41,931 nucleotides of DNA from a virus. The translations under genes were made by a program, and so were the position numbers. The notes beneath the pieces were generated by a model, which ran no database searches, was not told where the DNA came from, and worked only from the letters and a program-made list of their open reading frames with translations. The DNA is taken from positions 1 to 41,931 of IMG/VR virus record IMGVR_UViG_3300014962_000015. One strand, 5' to 3'. Below, piece by piece: positions 31,583 through 38,296 of this stretch (position 1 is the stretch's first letter; every line of letters begins with the position of its first letter).

Positions 31583-31611
31583 TTGTGACCAGTCATTGAC
31601 TGGTGTACAAC
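31583..31611 (+). promoter_or_regulatory. Early leaderless promoter with operator in spacer
   Basis: TTGTGA (31583-31588), a 17-nt spacer and TACAAC (31606-31611) form a good promoter. The ATG of the next gene starts 7 nt later, so the mRNA would be leaderless. The spacer holds a perfect dyad CCAGTCA-T-TGACTGG (31589-31603). Its core resembles the regulator operator at 30810-30824, so binding would block this promoter. Confidence 0.6.
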
Positions 31612-31618
31612 TTGCGCC

Positions 31619-31849
31619 ATGACATTCATGGGGGCTACCACCACGAGCCTAAAGGTGGAGACATACACGACCGGCGAAGTGACCGCTCTACGTCGAGACG
31701 ACATGCTGATTCTCCTTGCGCCACACAGGGAAATCGACACTGAGCTGCTCGACATCTACGACTGGATCGGAACCGACCAGCAGATGCGGACCGTCGGAGA
31801 AATCAAACTTGATGGCGTGTCGCGCATGATCCAAATCACATTGGTGTAA
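31619..31849 (+). CDS. 76-residue early hypothetical protein
   Basis: It starts at ATG 31619, without a ribosome site but 7 nt after a -10 box, which fits a leaderless start; an ATG nine bases later is an alternative. The protein is beta-rich and compact (TGEVTALRRDDMLILLAPHR, GEIKLDGVSRMIQITLV). No family is recognised. It is the first gene of the operon controlled by the operator, so it may act early in the lytic cycle. Confidence 0.65.
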   Translation: MTFMGATTTSLKVETYTTGEVTALRRDDMLILLAPHREIDTELLDIYDWIGTDQQMRTVGEIKLDGVSRMIQITLV

Positions 31850-31859
31850 TCTAAGAACC

Positions 31860-32726
31860 ATGTCAAACACCGTGAGCTACCTCTCATACTCCAGTTTCAC
31901 GACGTACCTGGAGTGCGGCGAGAAGTTCCGACTCTCACGAATCGAGAAGGTCCCTGAAGATCCCGCCTGGTGGCTGATCGGTGGGACCGCTGTCCACTCG
32001 GCGTTAGACGTATACGACCTGGCACTCCCCCAAGTGGGGAAGCATGACGCATACGGCGCAGCCTTAGAGGAATTCAATTCCCAACTCACCAAGGAAATGA
32101 ATACCCCAGGGAACAAGCGTTCGTCAGGTCGAGGAACGAAAAAGTATCCGAACGGTGAGGATGGTGCCTGGTGGCGGGACAACGGCCCGAACTACCTGCA
32201 TGCCTGGAGTGTGTGGCGGGAACAAAACCCGCAGCTTGATATTTGGACGACACCCGAAGGTGTGCCGGCGATTGAGTTGGAGTTCAACATCAACCTGCCT
32301 GGTGATGTGAACGTGAAAGGGTTCGCGGACCGGGTCATGGTTGATCAGAAGTCCGGTGAGTTACTGATTGTTGATAACAAGACGGGGAAGAACACTCCCC
32401 CGTCAGCGTTACAGCTCGCGTTCTACCGCATCGGGATGGAGAACACGTTCAACGAGTCACCCAGGTTCGGTGCGTACTGGATGGCACGCACGGGGGCGTT
32501 CCCCGAAGTCCATGACCTGTCCCGTTACTCAACCGAGATGGTGTCGCGTTGGTTACGGAACGTGCGAAAAGCAATCGACTTGGAAATGTTCACGCCGAAC
32601 CGTGGACGGAACTGTGACTGGTGCGGGTTGAAAGACTCCTGCTACGCCTACAACCCCGCCGTGCCACCACCTGTTTTTTCATCCGATATAACTAACACCC
32701 TAGAAAGTGAGTCACCGAATGAGTAA
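31860..32726 (+). CDS. Cas4/RecB-like PD-(D/E)XK nuclease with Fe-S site
   Basis: The 288-residue protein has the order of the Cas4/RecB exonuclease family. A first Cys sits in YLECGEKFR. A His helix follows in GGTAVHSALDVY, then the acidic residue in GFADRVMVD and LLIVDNKTGK (Asp and Lys of the PD-D/E-XK core). A QLAFYRIG helix and a C-terminal CDWCGLKDSC complete the four Cys for a 4Fe-4S cluster. It probably trims DNA ends during replication or recombination. No Cas1 or CRISPR array is present. It has no clear ribosome site, and TAATCT 7 nt before the ATG could permit leaderless translation. Confidence 0.85.
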   Translation: MSNTVSYLSYSSFTTYLECGEKFRLSRIEKVPEDPAWWLIGGTAVHSALDVYDLALPQVGKHDAYGAALEEFNSQLTKEMNTPGNKRSSGRGTKKYPNGEDGAWWRDNGPNYLHAWSVWREQNPQLDIWTTPEGVPAIELEFNINLPGDVNVKGFADRVMVDQKSGELLIVDNKTGKNTPPSALQLAFYRIGMENTFNESPRFGAYWMARTGAFPEVHDLSRYSTEMVSRWLRNVRKAIDLEMFTPNRGRNCDWCGLKDSCYAYNPAVPPPVFSSDITNTLESESPNE

Positions 32727-33171
32727 TGCTGAGGCCCCGTTCTCGTACACGGCGAAGATCCACGGCGAGTTGTTCACGGTCCGTGGCGACGACGCGGAAT
32801 CGTTCTTGAACAATCTTGCGTGGGCGGCAACGAACATTGGTCAGATCGTTGAAGCAACGAACCTGATTAGTGCAACGAGTATCACCAATGAAGTGATGCA
32901 CCGTGTCCCGATCCAAGCGACAGCGACAGGTGTTGCTGCCGCATCGAACGCATGGACGCAGCCTGCTGCACCAGCGGCACCGCCAGCGTTCACACAAGCT
33001 TCCGTGCCTGCACCGACCTGCAACCACGGACCCCGAACAGCCAAGTCTGGGGTTGGCCCGAAAGGTCCGTGGAAAGCTTGGTTCTGTAGCGCACCGAAGG
33101 GCGATCCCACTCAGTGTGAAGCACAGTGGGTTCGTCAGGGTCAGCCTGAATGGGCGACGTTCCCGGCGTAA
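32719..33171 (+). CDS. Phage protein with C-terminal zinc ribbon, SSB-like candidate
   Basis: It starts at ATG 32719, overlapping the nuclease stop. The 150-residue protein has a folded N-terminus (KIHGELFTVRGDDAESFLNN), then a Pro/Ala-rich linker and a C-terminal ribbon (CNHGP, WKAWFC, QCEAQW). This layout occurs in many actinobacteriophages next to DNA replication genes. It may bind single-stranded DNA, but this is inferred. Confidence 0.6.
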   Translation: MSNAEAPFSYTAKIHGELFTVRGDDAESFLNNLAWAATNIGQIVEATNLISATSITNEVMHRVPIQATATGVAAASNAWTQPAAPAAPPAFTQASVPAPTCNHGPRTAKSGVGPKGPWKAWFCSAPKGDPTQCEAQWVRQGQPEWATFPA

Positions 33172-33962
33172 TGCGCGACCTTTCTCGTGCAGTACGCACT
33201 TTGGACCGGGGCGGTACAGCGTTGCCTGTGCCGTTCCGGTCCTGGGCTGCCGCACAAATCCATATTCGCCGTGGCGAGGTCACGATGATTGCCGGCCCTC
33301 CCGGTGTCGGGAAGTCAACGGTTGCTCTCGCACTAGCGATGGGAATGCCAGACGTACCAACACTCTATTTCTCGTGTGACTCGCACGCAGCGACGATGGC
33401 ATTACGTTCACTCGCAATGCTGACAGGTATCCCGCAAGGGATCGTCGAGGAACAAATGAGCGCGGACCCGCAATGGGCGACAACGATTCTGCGTCAAGCC
33501 TCACACATCAAGTGGGTGTTTGATTCGTCCCCGACCCTTGCCGACATTGAGGATGAGATCAGTGTGTACCGCCTGGTGCAAGGCCAGGACCCGCATCTGA
33601 TTGTGATTGATAACGCTGCCGATGTTGGTTACGAGTCTGGTGATGAGTTCTCGTCGCTTCGCCAGTTGATGAAGGAAGTGAAGTGGTGGTCGCGCGAGAC
33701 GAACGCGGCGATCATCATTCTGCATCACACTTCCGAAGGGTATTCGGGTGAACCGTGCCCTCCACGTTCAGCAGTGCATGGGAAAGTCAATCAGACACCA
33801 GCCACGGTGCTGACGCTTGCTACTCCGCAACCGAACTACATGGCTGTTGCTGCGGTGAAGAACCGTTACGGACCCGCAGACGCTTCGGGTCGTACCGCGC
33901 TTTGGATGGATTACAACCCGACCACGATGCACCTGGCTGACATGCAAGGCGGTGCCGCATGA
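33171..33962 (+). CDS. RecA-fold ATPase, DnaB/RepA-like helicase candidate
   Basis: I chose ATG 33171, which overlaps the previous stop; an in-frame ATG at 33150 would lengthen it by seven residues. The 263-residue protein has a clear Walker A (GPPGVGKST, about residues 42-50) and a Walker B-like HLIVIDNAAD. The middle (TNAAIIILHHTSEG) and the end fit RecA-type hexameric ATPases such as DnaB or RepA. The short length lacks a DnaB N-terminal domain. It probably works with the following primase at the fork. Confidence 0.8.
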   Translation: MRDLSRAVRTLDRGGTALPVPFRSWAAAQIHIRRGEVTMIAGPPGVGKSTVALALAMGMPDVPTLYFSCDSHAATMALRSLAMLTGIPQGIVEEQMSADPQWATTILRQASHIKWVFDSSPTLADIEDEISVYRLVQGQDPHLIVIDNAADVGYESGDEFSSLRQLMKEVKWWSRETNAAIIILHHTSEGYSGEPCPPRSAVHGKVNQTPATVLTLATPQPNYMAVAAVKNRYGPADASGRTALWMDYNPTTMHLADMQGGAA

Positions 33963-34342
33963 CCGACATCTCAAAACGAAACAAGGCAGCGAAACGACGC
34001 GGCTCCGAATGGGAGACGACGCTGCGTGACTACCTGCGATCCAAGAACCTCATGTGTGAACGGTTACCTAAGACAGGAGTACGTGATGAAGGAGACCTTT
34101 GGGTACTCGCTGGGAAAGATCCTCGGTACTTCGTTGTTGAAGCTAAAGCCACTAGAGCGTTTACTCCTGCCGAGTGGGTTGAAGAAGCAGCAACCGAAGC
34201 CGTCAATTTTGCGTTTGCTCGCGGCCTTACGGGACACGTCCCCGCAATCGTCATCGCGAAACGACGCAACACGGCAACCGGGCGAGCCTATGTCATCCAA
34301 GAACTCGACGACTGGTTGAAAACCCAAGGCGTAATGGAGTGA
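33959..34342 (+). CDS. Resolvase-like nuclease (PD-(D/E)XK)
   Basis: The 127-residue protein starts at ATG 33959, overlapping the ATPase stop. Its fold resembles archaeal Hjc or VRR-NUC nucleases: an N-terminal Glu in RRGSEWETTLRDYL, then GDLWVLAGKDPRYFVVEAKA with an Asp and the ExK pair. It probably cuts branched DNA during replication or recombination. It overlaps the primase zinc gene by 4 nt. Confidence 0.75.
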   Translation: MTDISKRNKAAKRRGSEWETTLRDYLRSKNLMCERLPKTGVRDEGDLWVLAGKDPRYFVVEAKATRAFTPAEWVEEAATEAVNFAFARGLTGHVPAIVIAKRRNTATGRAYVIQELDDWLKTQGVME

Positions 34343-34704
34343 GTATCTACAAAGTGTTGGAGCATTACGGGTGGAAGCTGCCGCCTGTGCGTCCAGGTTG
34401 GACGACGGTGCGTTGCGGTGTGCATGACGATTCCCACAAGTCTTGCAACATTTCGGACGAACACAACTACGTGAAATGTATGGCGTGTGATTTTGCCGGT
34501 GATGACGTTGAAGTTGTGAAACATTACGAAGGGGTCGGGTTCAAAGATGCTCTCACCATTCTTGAAGGAATCCTTGGAGGAAGCGACCGCCGAGTACCAC
34601 GCACAGGTAGAACAGGTCGCACCGTATCTCGTCAGCAGGGGTCTCGACCAAAGAGCAGCGGCAGAGTTTCGTCTCGGGTACGTCGGGACACCGAGGATCG
34701 GTGA
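34339..34704 (+). CDS. DNA primase, zinc-binding part (split primase)
   Basis: It starts at GTG 34339, overlapping the previous stop. Residues about 1-80 form a CHC2-type primase zinc domain: WTTVRCGVHDDSHKSCNIS, YVKCMACDFAGDDVEVV, then a helix ending DALTILEG. After about residue 80 the frame reads an Arg/Ser-rich sequence that looks out of frame, while the +1 frame reads a normal primase linker. Either this short protein is made alone, or ribosomes shift +1 to join it to the TOPRIM part. Confidence 0.65.
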   Translation: MSIYKVLEHYGWKLPPVRPGWTTVRCGVHDDSHKSCNISDEHNYVKCMACDFAGDDVEVVKHYEGVGFKDALTILEGILGGSDRRVPRTGRTGRTVSRQQGSRPKSSGRVSSRVRRDTEDR

Positions 34705-35164
34705 CGACCAGTATGCAGGGCGACTCGTCATCCCGTATCTCACCCCGACCGGTGTCATTGACATCCGTTACAGGTCCGTTGGTCACGATGACGGTCCTAA
34801 ATACCTGTCTCGTGCAGGTGCAGATATCCAAATGTTCAACGTTTTGGCCTTCGGATTGGATTCCGATGTCATCGCCGTATGTGAAGGCGAGATCGACACG
34901 ATGATCACGCACGCCATGTGCGGTATCCCCGCTGTCGGGCTGCCCGGGGTGAACGCATGGAAGTCGTTCTACCACCGTGCGTTCGCTGACTACTCCCGCG
35001 TGTTTGTGCTGTGTGACGGGGACCAGCCAGGTCGTGACCTTGGGAAACGAATCAGTCAATCCCTTGATGTGGCGACGGTGATCCACATGCCGGACGGCAT
35101 GGACGTGAACGACGTGTACCTGTCCGAAGGACCGGACGGCATTAGGCGAAGGGTGGGAATGTGA
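34547..35164 (+). CDS. DNA primase, TOPRIM part (split primase)
   Basis: The 205-residue product from ATG 34547 overlaps the zinc-domain gene by 158 nt in the +1 frame. It reads SRGLDQRAAAEFRLGYVG, RLVIPYLTPTGVIDIRYRS, PKYLSRAGADIQMFN and then the TOPRIM core. The core motifs are IAVCEGEIDTMITHA (Glu) and VFVLCDGDQPGRDLGKR (DxD). These are in the order of DnaG-type primases after the zinc domain. Its ribosome site is weak (GAAGGGG about 14 nt upstream). It makes RNA primers, probably with the ATPase upstream. Confidence 0.8.
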   Translation: MLSPFLKESLEEATAEYHAQVEQVAPYLVSRGLDQRAAAEFRLGYVGTPRIGDDQYAGRLVIPYLTPTGVIDIRYRSVGHDDGPKYLSRAGADIQMFNVLAFGLDSDVIAVCEGEIDTMITHAMCGIPAVGLPGVNAWKSFYHRAFADYSRVFVLCDGDQPGRDLGKRISQSLDVATVIHMPDGMDVNDVYLSEGPDGIRRRVGM

Positions 35165-35565
35165 ATGACAACAATGTCTCCGCAGGACTGGGAGACGCTA
35201 CTCCAGATGGTTATGGATCTTGGCTTGGAGGTCCTGTCGTCGAACCGCAGGGATGGGACGATGACCGTGAGGGTCCCGAAGATACGCCGCTGATTGAGCA
35301 TCCCGCCGTGTTCTACCACGGTAAAGGTGTCATGTCGGAGCATCTCGCTGACTTCATTGACCGCATGAGTGAACGCACGATGGACCGTGTGCTGGGTGTT
35401 GGTCGTGACCAGTACCAGGACGAGAACGGTCAAGTGTTTGAAACCTATTCGATTGCCCGTGAGTATGACGAACTGCTTGATGAGCTTGCGGACGCTATCG
35501 CGTACATCGCGTTCATCGCGATCAAAGCCGGTGTTGTCGTGAAGAAAGTAGTGGACCGTGACTAA
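35161..35565 (+). CDS. MazG-like or nucleotide-metabolism protein candidate
   Basis: The full frame from GTG 35161 (134 residues) overlaps the primase stop. The first 40 residues, with low third-position GC, look less gene-like than the overlapping frame. A shorter protein from ATG 35332 (MSEHLADFIDRM) with AAAGG upstream is possible. The C-terminal helices (DRVLGVGRDQYQ, EYDELLDELADAIAYIAFI) resemble small phage proteins of the MazG or nucleoside triphosphate pyrophosphohydrolase type. The function is uncertain. Confidence 0.55.
   Translation: MNDNNVSAGLGDATPDGYGSWLGGPVVEPQGWDDDREGPEDTPLIEHPAVFYHGKGVMSEHLADFIDRMSERTMDRVLGVGRDQYQDENGQVFETYSIAREYDELLDELADAIAYIAFIAIKAGVVVKKVVDRD
35165..35293 (+). 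CDS. 42-residue overlapping small protein candidate
   Basis: A second frame starting at ATG 35165, four bases after the GTG of the longer gene, encodes MTTMSPQDWETLLQMVMDLG, then LEVLSSNRRDGTMTVRVPKI and a final RR. It has a helix-then-strand pattern and third-position GC typical of the operon. AAGGGTGGG lies upstream. It ends before ATG 35332, which may start the second gene. The two alternatives cannot both be full length without a long overlap. Confidence 0.45.
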   Translation: MTTMSPQDWETLLQMVMDLGLEVLSSNRRDGTMTVRVPKIRR

Positions 35566-36331
35566 ATGGCTAGTTGTTCCCGACATGCAAGTCCCCGACC
35601 ATGATCAGGCTGTCGTGGATGCCGTGTGTGACATGGTGAAGACGCTGCGGTTTGACGCTATCGCGATTGTTGGTGACGAGTGTGACGCACCGGAACCTTC
35701 CAGATGGAACAAGGGTTATGCGGGTGAGTATGCCGGCACGTTACAGAAGAATCTCGATAAGACCCATGATGTGTTGGCGCAGTTACGCAAAGCGGTTGGG
35801 AAGGACGCACCTGTCCTGTTGATGCGATCCAATCATGGTGAGCGGATCAGTAAATACATTTCCAAATACGCACCCGCCTTGTCGTCGCTGCGTTCCCTCG
35901 ACTACGCATCCCTCCTCGGGTTGGATGAACTAGGGATCACCTACTTGGAGCGGCCCACCGAGTTCGTTCCCGGCTGGTGTTTAGCCCACGGTGATGAAGG
36001 ATCGTTGATCCAAACCCCCGCAGGGACCGCACTCAACCTTGCGAAACGGTGGGGTAAATCCGTCGTGTGTGGGCACACGCACCGTGCAGGGTTACAGCAC
36101 CACCACTCGTCCGTGAACGGGAAAATCAACCAGTACCTGTTCGGTATGGAAGTTGGTCATTGGATGACCTACGGGAACGGCAAAAACAAGGCTGACTATC
36201 TGCGTGCAGGGTCAGCGAATTGGCAGCAAGCCTTCGGTGTGTTCACTGTCGAAGGGAGAACGGTCAACCCCCAGCTCGTGACCATCATCAACAAATCGTT
36301 TGAGGTCAACGGGAAGAAGTGGGCGTGGTGA
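35558..36331 (+). CDS. Calcineurin-like metallophosphoesterase
   Basis: The 257-residue protein starts at GTG 35558, overlapping the previous stop by 8 nt. It has the metal-binding motifs of this fold: PDMQVPDHD at the N-terminus, AIVGDECDA with the GDxxD-type Asp, MRSNHGERIS (GNHE-like), CLAHGDE and VCGHTHRAG. It should hydrolyse phosphoesters with two metals; substrates in phages are unknown. Many actinobacteriophages carry it beside replication genes. Confidence 0.85.
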   Translation: MTKWLVVPDMQVPDHDQAVVDAVCDMVKTLRFDAIAIVGDECDAPEPSRWNKGYAGEYAGTLQKNLDKTHDVLAQLRKAVGKDAPVLLMRSNHGERISKYISKYAPALSSLRSLDYASLLGLDELGITYLERPTEFVPGWCLAHGDEGSLIQTPAGTALNLAKRWGKSVVCGHTHRAGLQHHHSSVNGKINQYLFGMEVGHWMTYGNGKNKADYLRAGSANWQQAFGVFTVEGRTVNPQLVTIINKSFEVNGKKWAW

Positions 36332-36981
36332 GGGAAAGCATTACTGAGAAAGAAATCAAGCTTGCTCGACAGGGAGCCATGTCTGCTTGGAAGGCAGGTC
36401 GCGGCATCGTGCCGCTTGATGACTTGCACCAGGAAGCGTGCATGTGGATTCTGGAGCATCCCCGCAAAGTGGATGAGTGGCGTGCTGAGGGTCGTCACGG
36501 TGAGAACAGGGTCAGGTATGCGTGCAAGATGCACGCGCTTACTGTCGTGTCGAAGGAACGTGTCCGACGCACGGGGGCGCACGCCTCAGATTTGACGTTC
36601 TATTCCCCGCAGATGGTGCGGGAAATCCTGCCTGACATTTTCAACACGGACGACTGGGTGCTTGCCTCGCATCAGCAGGAAACATCGGACTATGTGAAGT
36701 CCACGATCAAACCGTCCGAGGGGAACAATCGTCTCGCCCTGTTGGTGGATGTGAAGTCTGCGTTTTATGCGTTGAAGGAACACGATCAGGCGTTGCTGCG
36801 TGACCTGTATGAGGATGGTGGCGTTTCCTTGGGTGTTCTTGCCGCAACGATGGAAGTGAATGAGCGGACGGTTCGCCGGCGTGAACGTCGAGCTATCGAC
36901 CGGATGGTCGAGTACCTGGGTGGCGAGGTTCCGTTTTGGGTGCAGCGGCAGCGTCGTGACGTTACCGCTGATTACGTGTGA
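36319..36981 (+). CDS. Sigma-like factor
   Basis: The 220-residue protein starts at GTG 36319, with further GTG codons at 36325 and 36328 that overlap the previous stop. It has a sigma-like N-terminus (LARQGAMSAWKAGRGIVPLD, DLHQEACMWILEHP), resembling region 2, and a C-terminal HTH (LAATMEVNERTVRRRERRAI) resembling region 4. It is the last recognisable gene of the early operon, so it may direct RNA polymerase to late promoters. The binding specificity is unknown. Confidence 0.6.
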   Translation: MGVVRESITEKEIKLARQGAMSAWKAGRGIVPLDDLHQEACMWILEHPRKVDEWRAEGRHGENRVRYACKMHALTVVSKERVRRTGAHASDLTFYSPQMVREILPDIFNTDDWVLASHQQETSDYVKSTIKPSEGNNRLALLVDVKSAFYALKEHDQALLRDLYEDGGVSLGVLAATMEVNERTVRRRERRAIDRMVEYLGGEVPFWVQRQRRDVTADYV

Positions 36982-36991
36982 AGGGCCAGTA

Positions 36992-37054
36992 ATGCTAGAA
37001 GTAGCAGGAGTATTCCTCCTCCTAGTGTGCATACTCCTACTAATAGGAGGCTGA
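36992..37054 (+). CDS. 20-residue hydrophobic micropeptide
   Basis: The ATG at 36992 has GAAGGG 7 nt upstream and encodes MLEVAGVFLLLVCILLLIGG, a single membrane helix. The codons CTA, ATA, GTA and GGA are unusually frequent. The DNA also forms hairpins (AGGAGTA/TACTCCT and GGAGG/CCTCC), so the ORF may be incidental to a terminator. It closes the rightward operon before the opposing leftward cluster. Confidence 0.5.
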   Translation: MLEVAGVFLLLVCILLLIGG

Positions 37055-37089
37055 TCCTCCACAGGTGTGCCTCAAACGTGGGTTCACCT

Positions 37090-37281
37090 TTACTCATCGT
37101 CTGCACTCTCATCCCATAACCCGTCACCGAGAGCGAGGTCTACGCCTTGTGCGATGAGATGACAGTTGTCGTCTTTCGTGCAAGTGTCGAGGTCGTTGAT
37201 CCTGTCCATGAGTACGGTTCTCCATCGTTCCCGTTCGTCGCGGATTCCTTCCTCATATGCTTCCTGCCAAGTGTTCGGCAT
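37090..37281 (-). CDS. 63-residue charged hypothetical protein
   Basis: It starts at ATG 37281, overlapping the upstream stop (TAATG). The first half is a charged helix (WQEAYEEGIRDERERWRTVL); the second has two Cys (DTCTKDDNCHLI). It resembles many small actinobacteriophage early proteins. It ends 36 nt from the convergent operon. No function is known. Confidence 0.6.
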   Translation of the reverse strand: MPNTWQEAYEEGIRDERERWRTVLMDRINDLDTCTKDDNCHLIAQGVDLALGDGLWDESADDE

Positions 37282-37604
37282 TACTTCTCACCTCGCAGGG
37301 AGTCAATAGCGGCGAGGGCGTCATCGACTTCAATAACATGGTTGGCGCAACCTTCGTCGTACATCCACTCCATGCCACGCACCGCTTCCCGTGCCGCGTC
37401 CAGACCAGCGACGTATGCCTGCTTTCGGAATAGCCTCACCGCTGCTAGTTGCCCCATCTCAGACCAATCTGCGTCAAAGGTTTCCTGTCGCACTCGCTGT
37501 TCGCAGGCACGAAGAATGTCGCACAAGCATTGGCACTCGCAGTCACCCATCCACGGACAGCATGGGCCGTTGAAGTTCGGGCACTCAAGTAAGTGGTTAC
37601 TCAT
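37281..37604 (-). CDS. Cys-rich protein with repeated C-terminal domain (copy 1)
   Basis: It starts at ATG 37604 after AGGTGAACAAA. The 107-residue protein has eight Cys in residues 8-35 (CPNFNGPCCPWMGDCECQCL, then C and C), likely a double zinc site. The C-terminus (GLDAAREAVRG, then DDALAAIDSLRGEK) is repeated in the next gene. The 3' end includes a 19-nt sequence identical to that gene's. The functions of both are unknown. Confidence 0.6.
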   Translation of the reverse strand: MSNHLLECPNFNGPCCPWMGDCECQCLCDILRACEQRVRQETFDADWSEMGQLAAVRLFRKQAYVAGLDAAREAVRGMEWMYDEGCANHVIEVDDALAAIDSLRGEK

Positions 37605-37809
37605 TTTGTTCACCTCGCAGGGAGTCAATCGCTGCAAGTGCAACGTCACGTTGGCCAGGATCTGTAACATCCATCGGGCCAAGTGCATGACGAACCGCTT
37701 CACGGGCAGCGTCTAACGCCTCGATGTATCCACGCAGATACGCATAATGAACACAGTCGGGTGAACCCTCATAGTAAGTGTGCCCACACGTTCCGTATGG
37801 GTTATTCAT
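37597..37809 (-). CDS. Protein with repeated C-terminal domain (copy 2)
   Basis: The 70-residue product starts at ATG 37809, overlapping the stop of the upstream zinc ribbon. Its N-terminus has a different Cys pattern (YGTCGHTYY, SPDCVHY), while the second half (ALDAAREAVRHALG, DVALAAIDSLRGE) matches copy 1. The ribosome site (GCTGGGACG) is weak; coupling to the upstream gene is probable. No family is recognised. Confidence 0.6.
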   Translation of the reverse strand: MNNPYGTCGHTYYEGSPDCVHYAYLRGYIEALDAAREAVRHALGPMDVTDPGQRDVALAAIDSLRGEQNE

Positions 37810-37906
37810 CGTCGTCCCAGCTCTCGTAATCCATACGCGCACACGACTCGCACACGCTAAACATCCCCAACGGGGCTCCACACACTTCACACTCACGCAA
37901 ATCCAT
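37802..37906 (-). CDS. 34-residue zinc-ribbon micropeptide
   Basis: The ATG at 37906 is followed by MDLRECEVCGAPLGMFSVC and ESCARMDYESWDDDE: two CxxC pairs 10 residues apart, the minimal four-Cys zinc ribbon. It overlaps both neighbouring genes by a few bases (TGA and ATG overlaps), which supports translation. The Cys order and length make a metal-binding role likely. The target is unknown. Confidence 0.6.
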   Translation of the reverse strand: MDLRECEVCGAPLGMFSVCESCARMDYESWDDDE

Positions 37907-38126
37907 CACACACTCCTTCATCTATCGGTGTAGGTAGCGTCAGCAACGCACCACACCCGACGCACACACCGTCGAGCGCATACCAGGCCACGTTCCTGTC
38001 GTCGTCAAAAGCAACGAGTGCCATGTACAAGTTGGAGCCGCACACGCACTCGATGGTGGGGATTCCCCGATAGTCGGGTCCGTCCCCAAGATCGAACGGG
38101 AACGGGTGAGTCAAGCGTCGGCCCAT
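37893..38126 (-). CDS. 77-residue zinc-ribbon-like protein
   Basis: It starts at ATG 38126. The protein has CVCG near residue 30 and CVGCG near residue 57, with beta strands between (NLYMALVAFDDDRNVAWYAL). The ligand pattern fits a zinc ribbon. The ribosome site is weak and overlaps the upstream gene by 16 nt, so coupling is likely. The function is unknown. Confidence 0.6.
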   Translation of the reverse strand: MGRRLTHPFPFDLGDGPDYRGIPTIECVCGSNLYMALVAFDDDRNVAWYALDGVCVGCGALLTLPTPIDEGVCDGFA

Positions 38127-38296
38127 TTCACGTTCCCGCAGGTACGGCACTGCATCCACGCACCGTTCTCGTGGTACTGCACTACTGTCCAATGCGCCCA
38201 CCTACCGCACACGGGGTCGAACCGTCCCCATTCCAGACCTGCAAGTGGGTGATCAAGTGGGTACTGTCTCGGTTTGCGCCAGAACGTGAGCCTCAT
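38111..38296 (-). CDS. 61-residue Trp/Cys-containing protein
   Basis: The ATG at 38296 overlaps the upstream stop (TGATG). It is Trp-rich (MRLTFWRKPRQYPLDHPLAG, WGRFDPVCGRWAHWTVVQYH) and ends with CRTCGNVKWADA. A zinc site would need Cys plus His from the middle. No family is recognised. Confidence 0.6.
   Translation of the reverse strand: MRLTFWRKPRQYPLDHPLAGLEWGRFDPVCGRWAHWTVVQYHENGAWMQCRTCGNVKWADA

Noticed and set aside
31860-32726. A CRISPR-Cas system based on the Cas4-like nuclease
   Set aside because: No repeat-spacer array and no Cas1 or Cas2 genes are visible, and such nucleases are common in phage replication modules.
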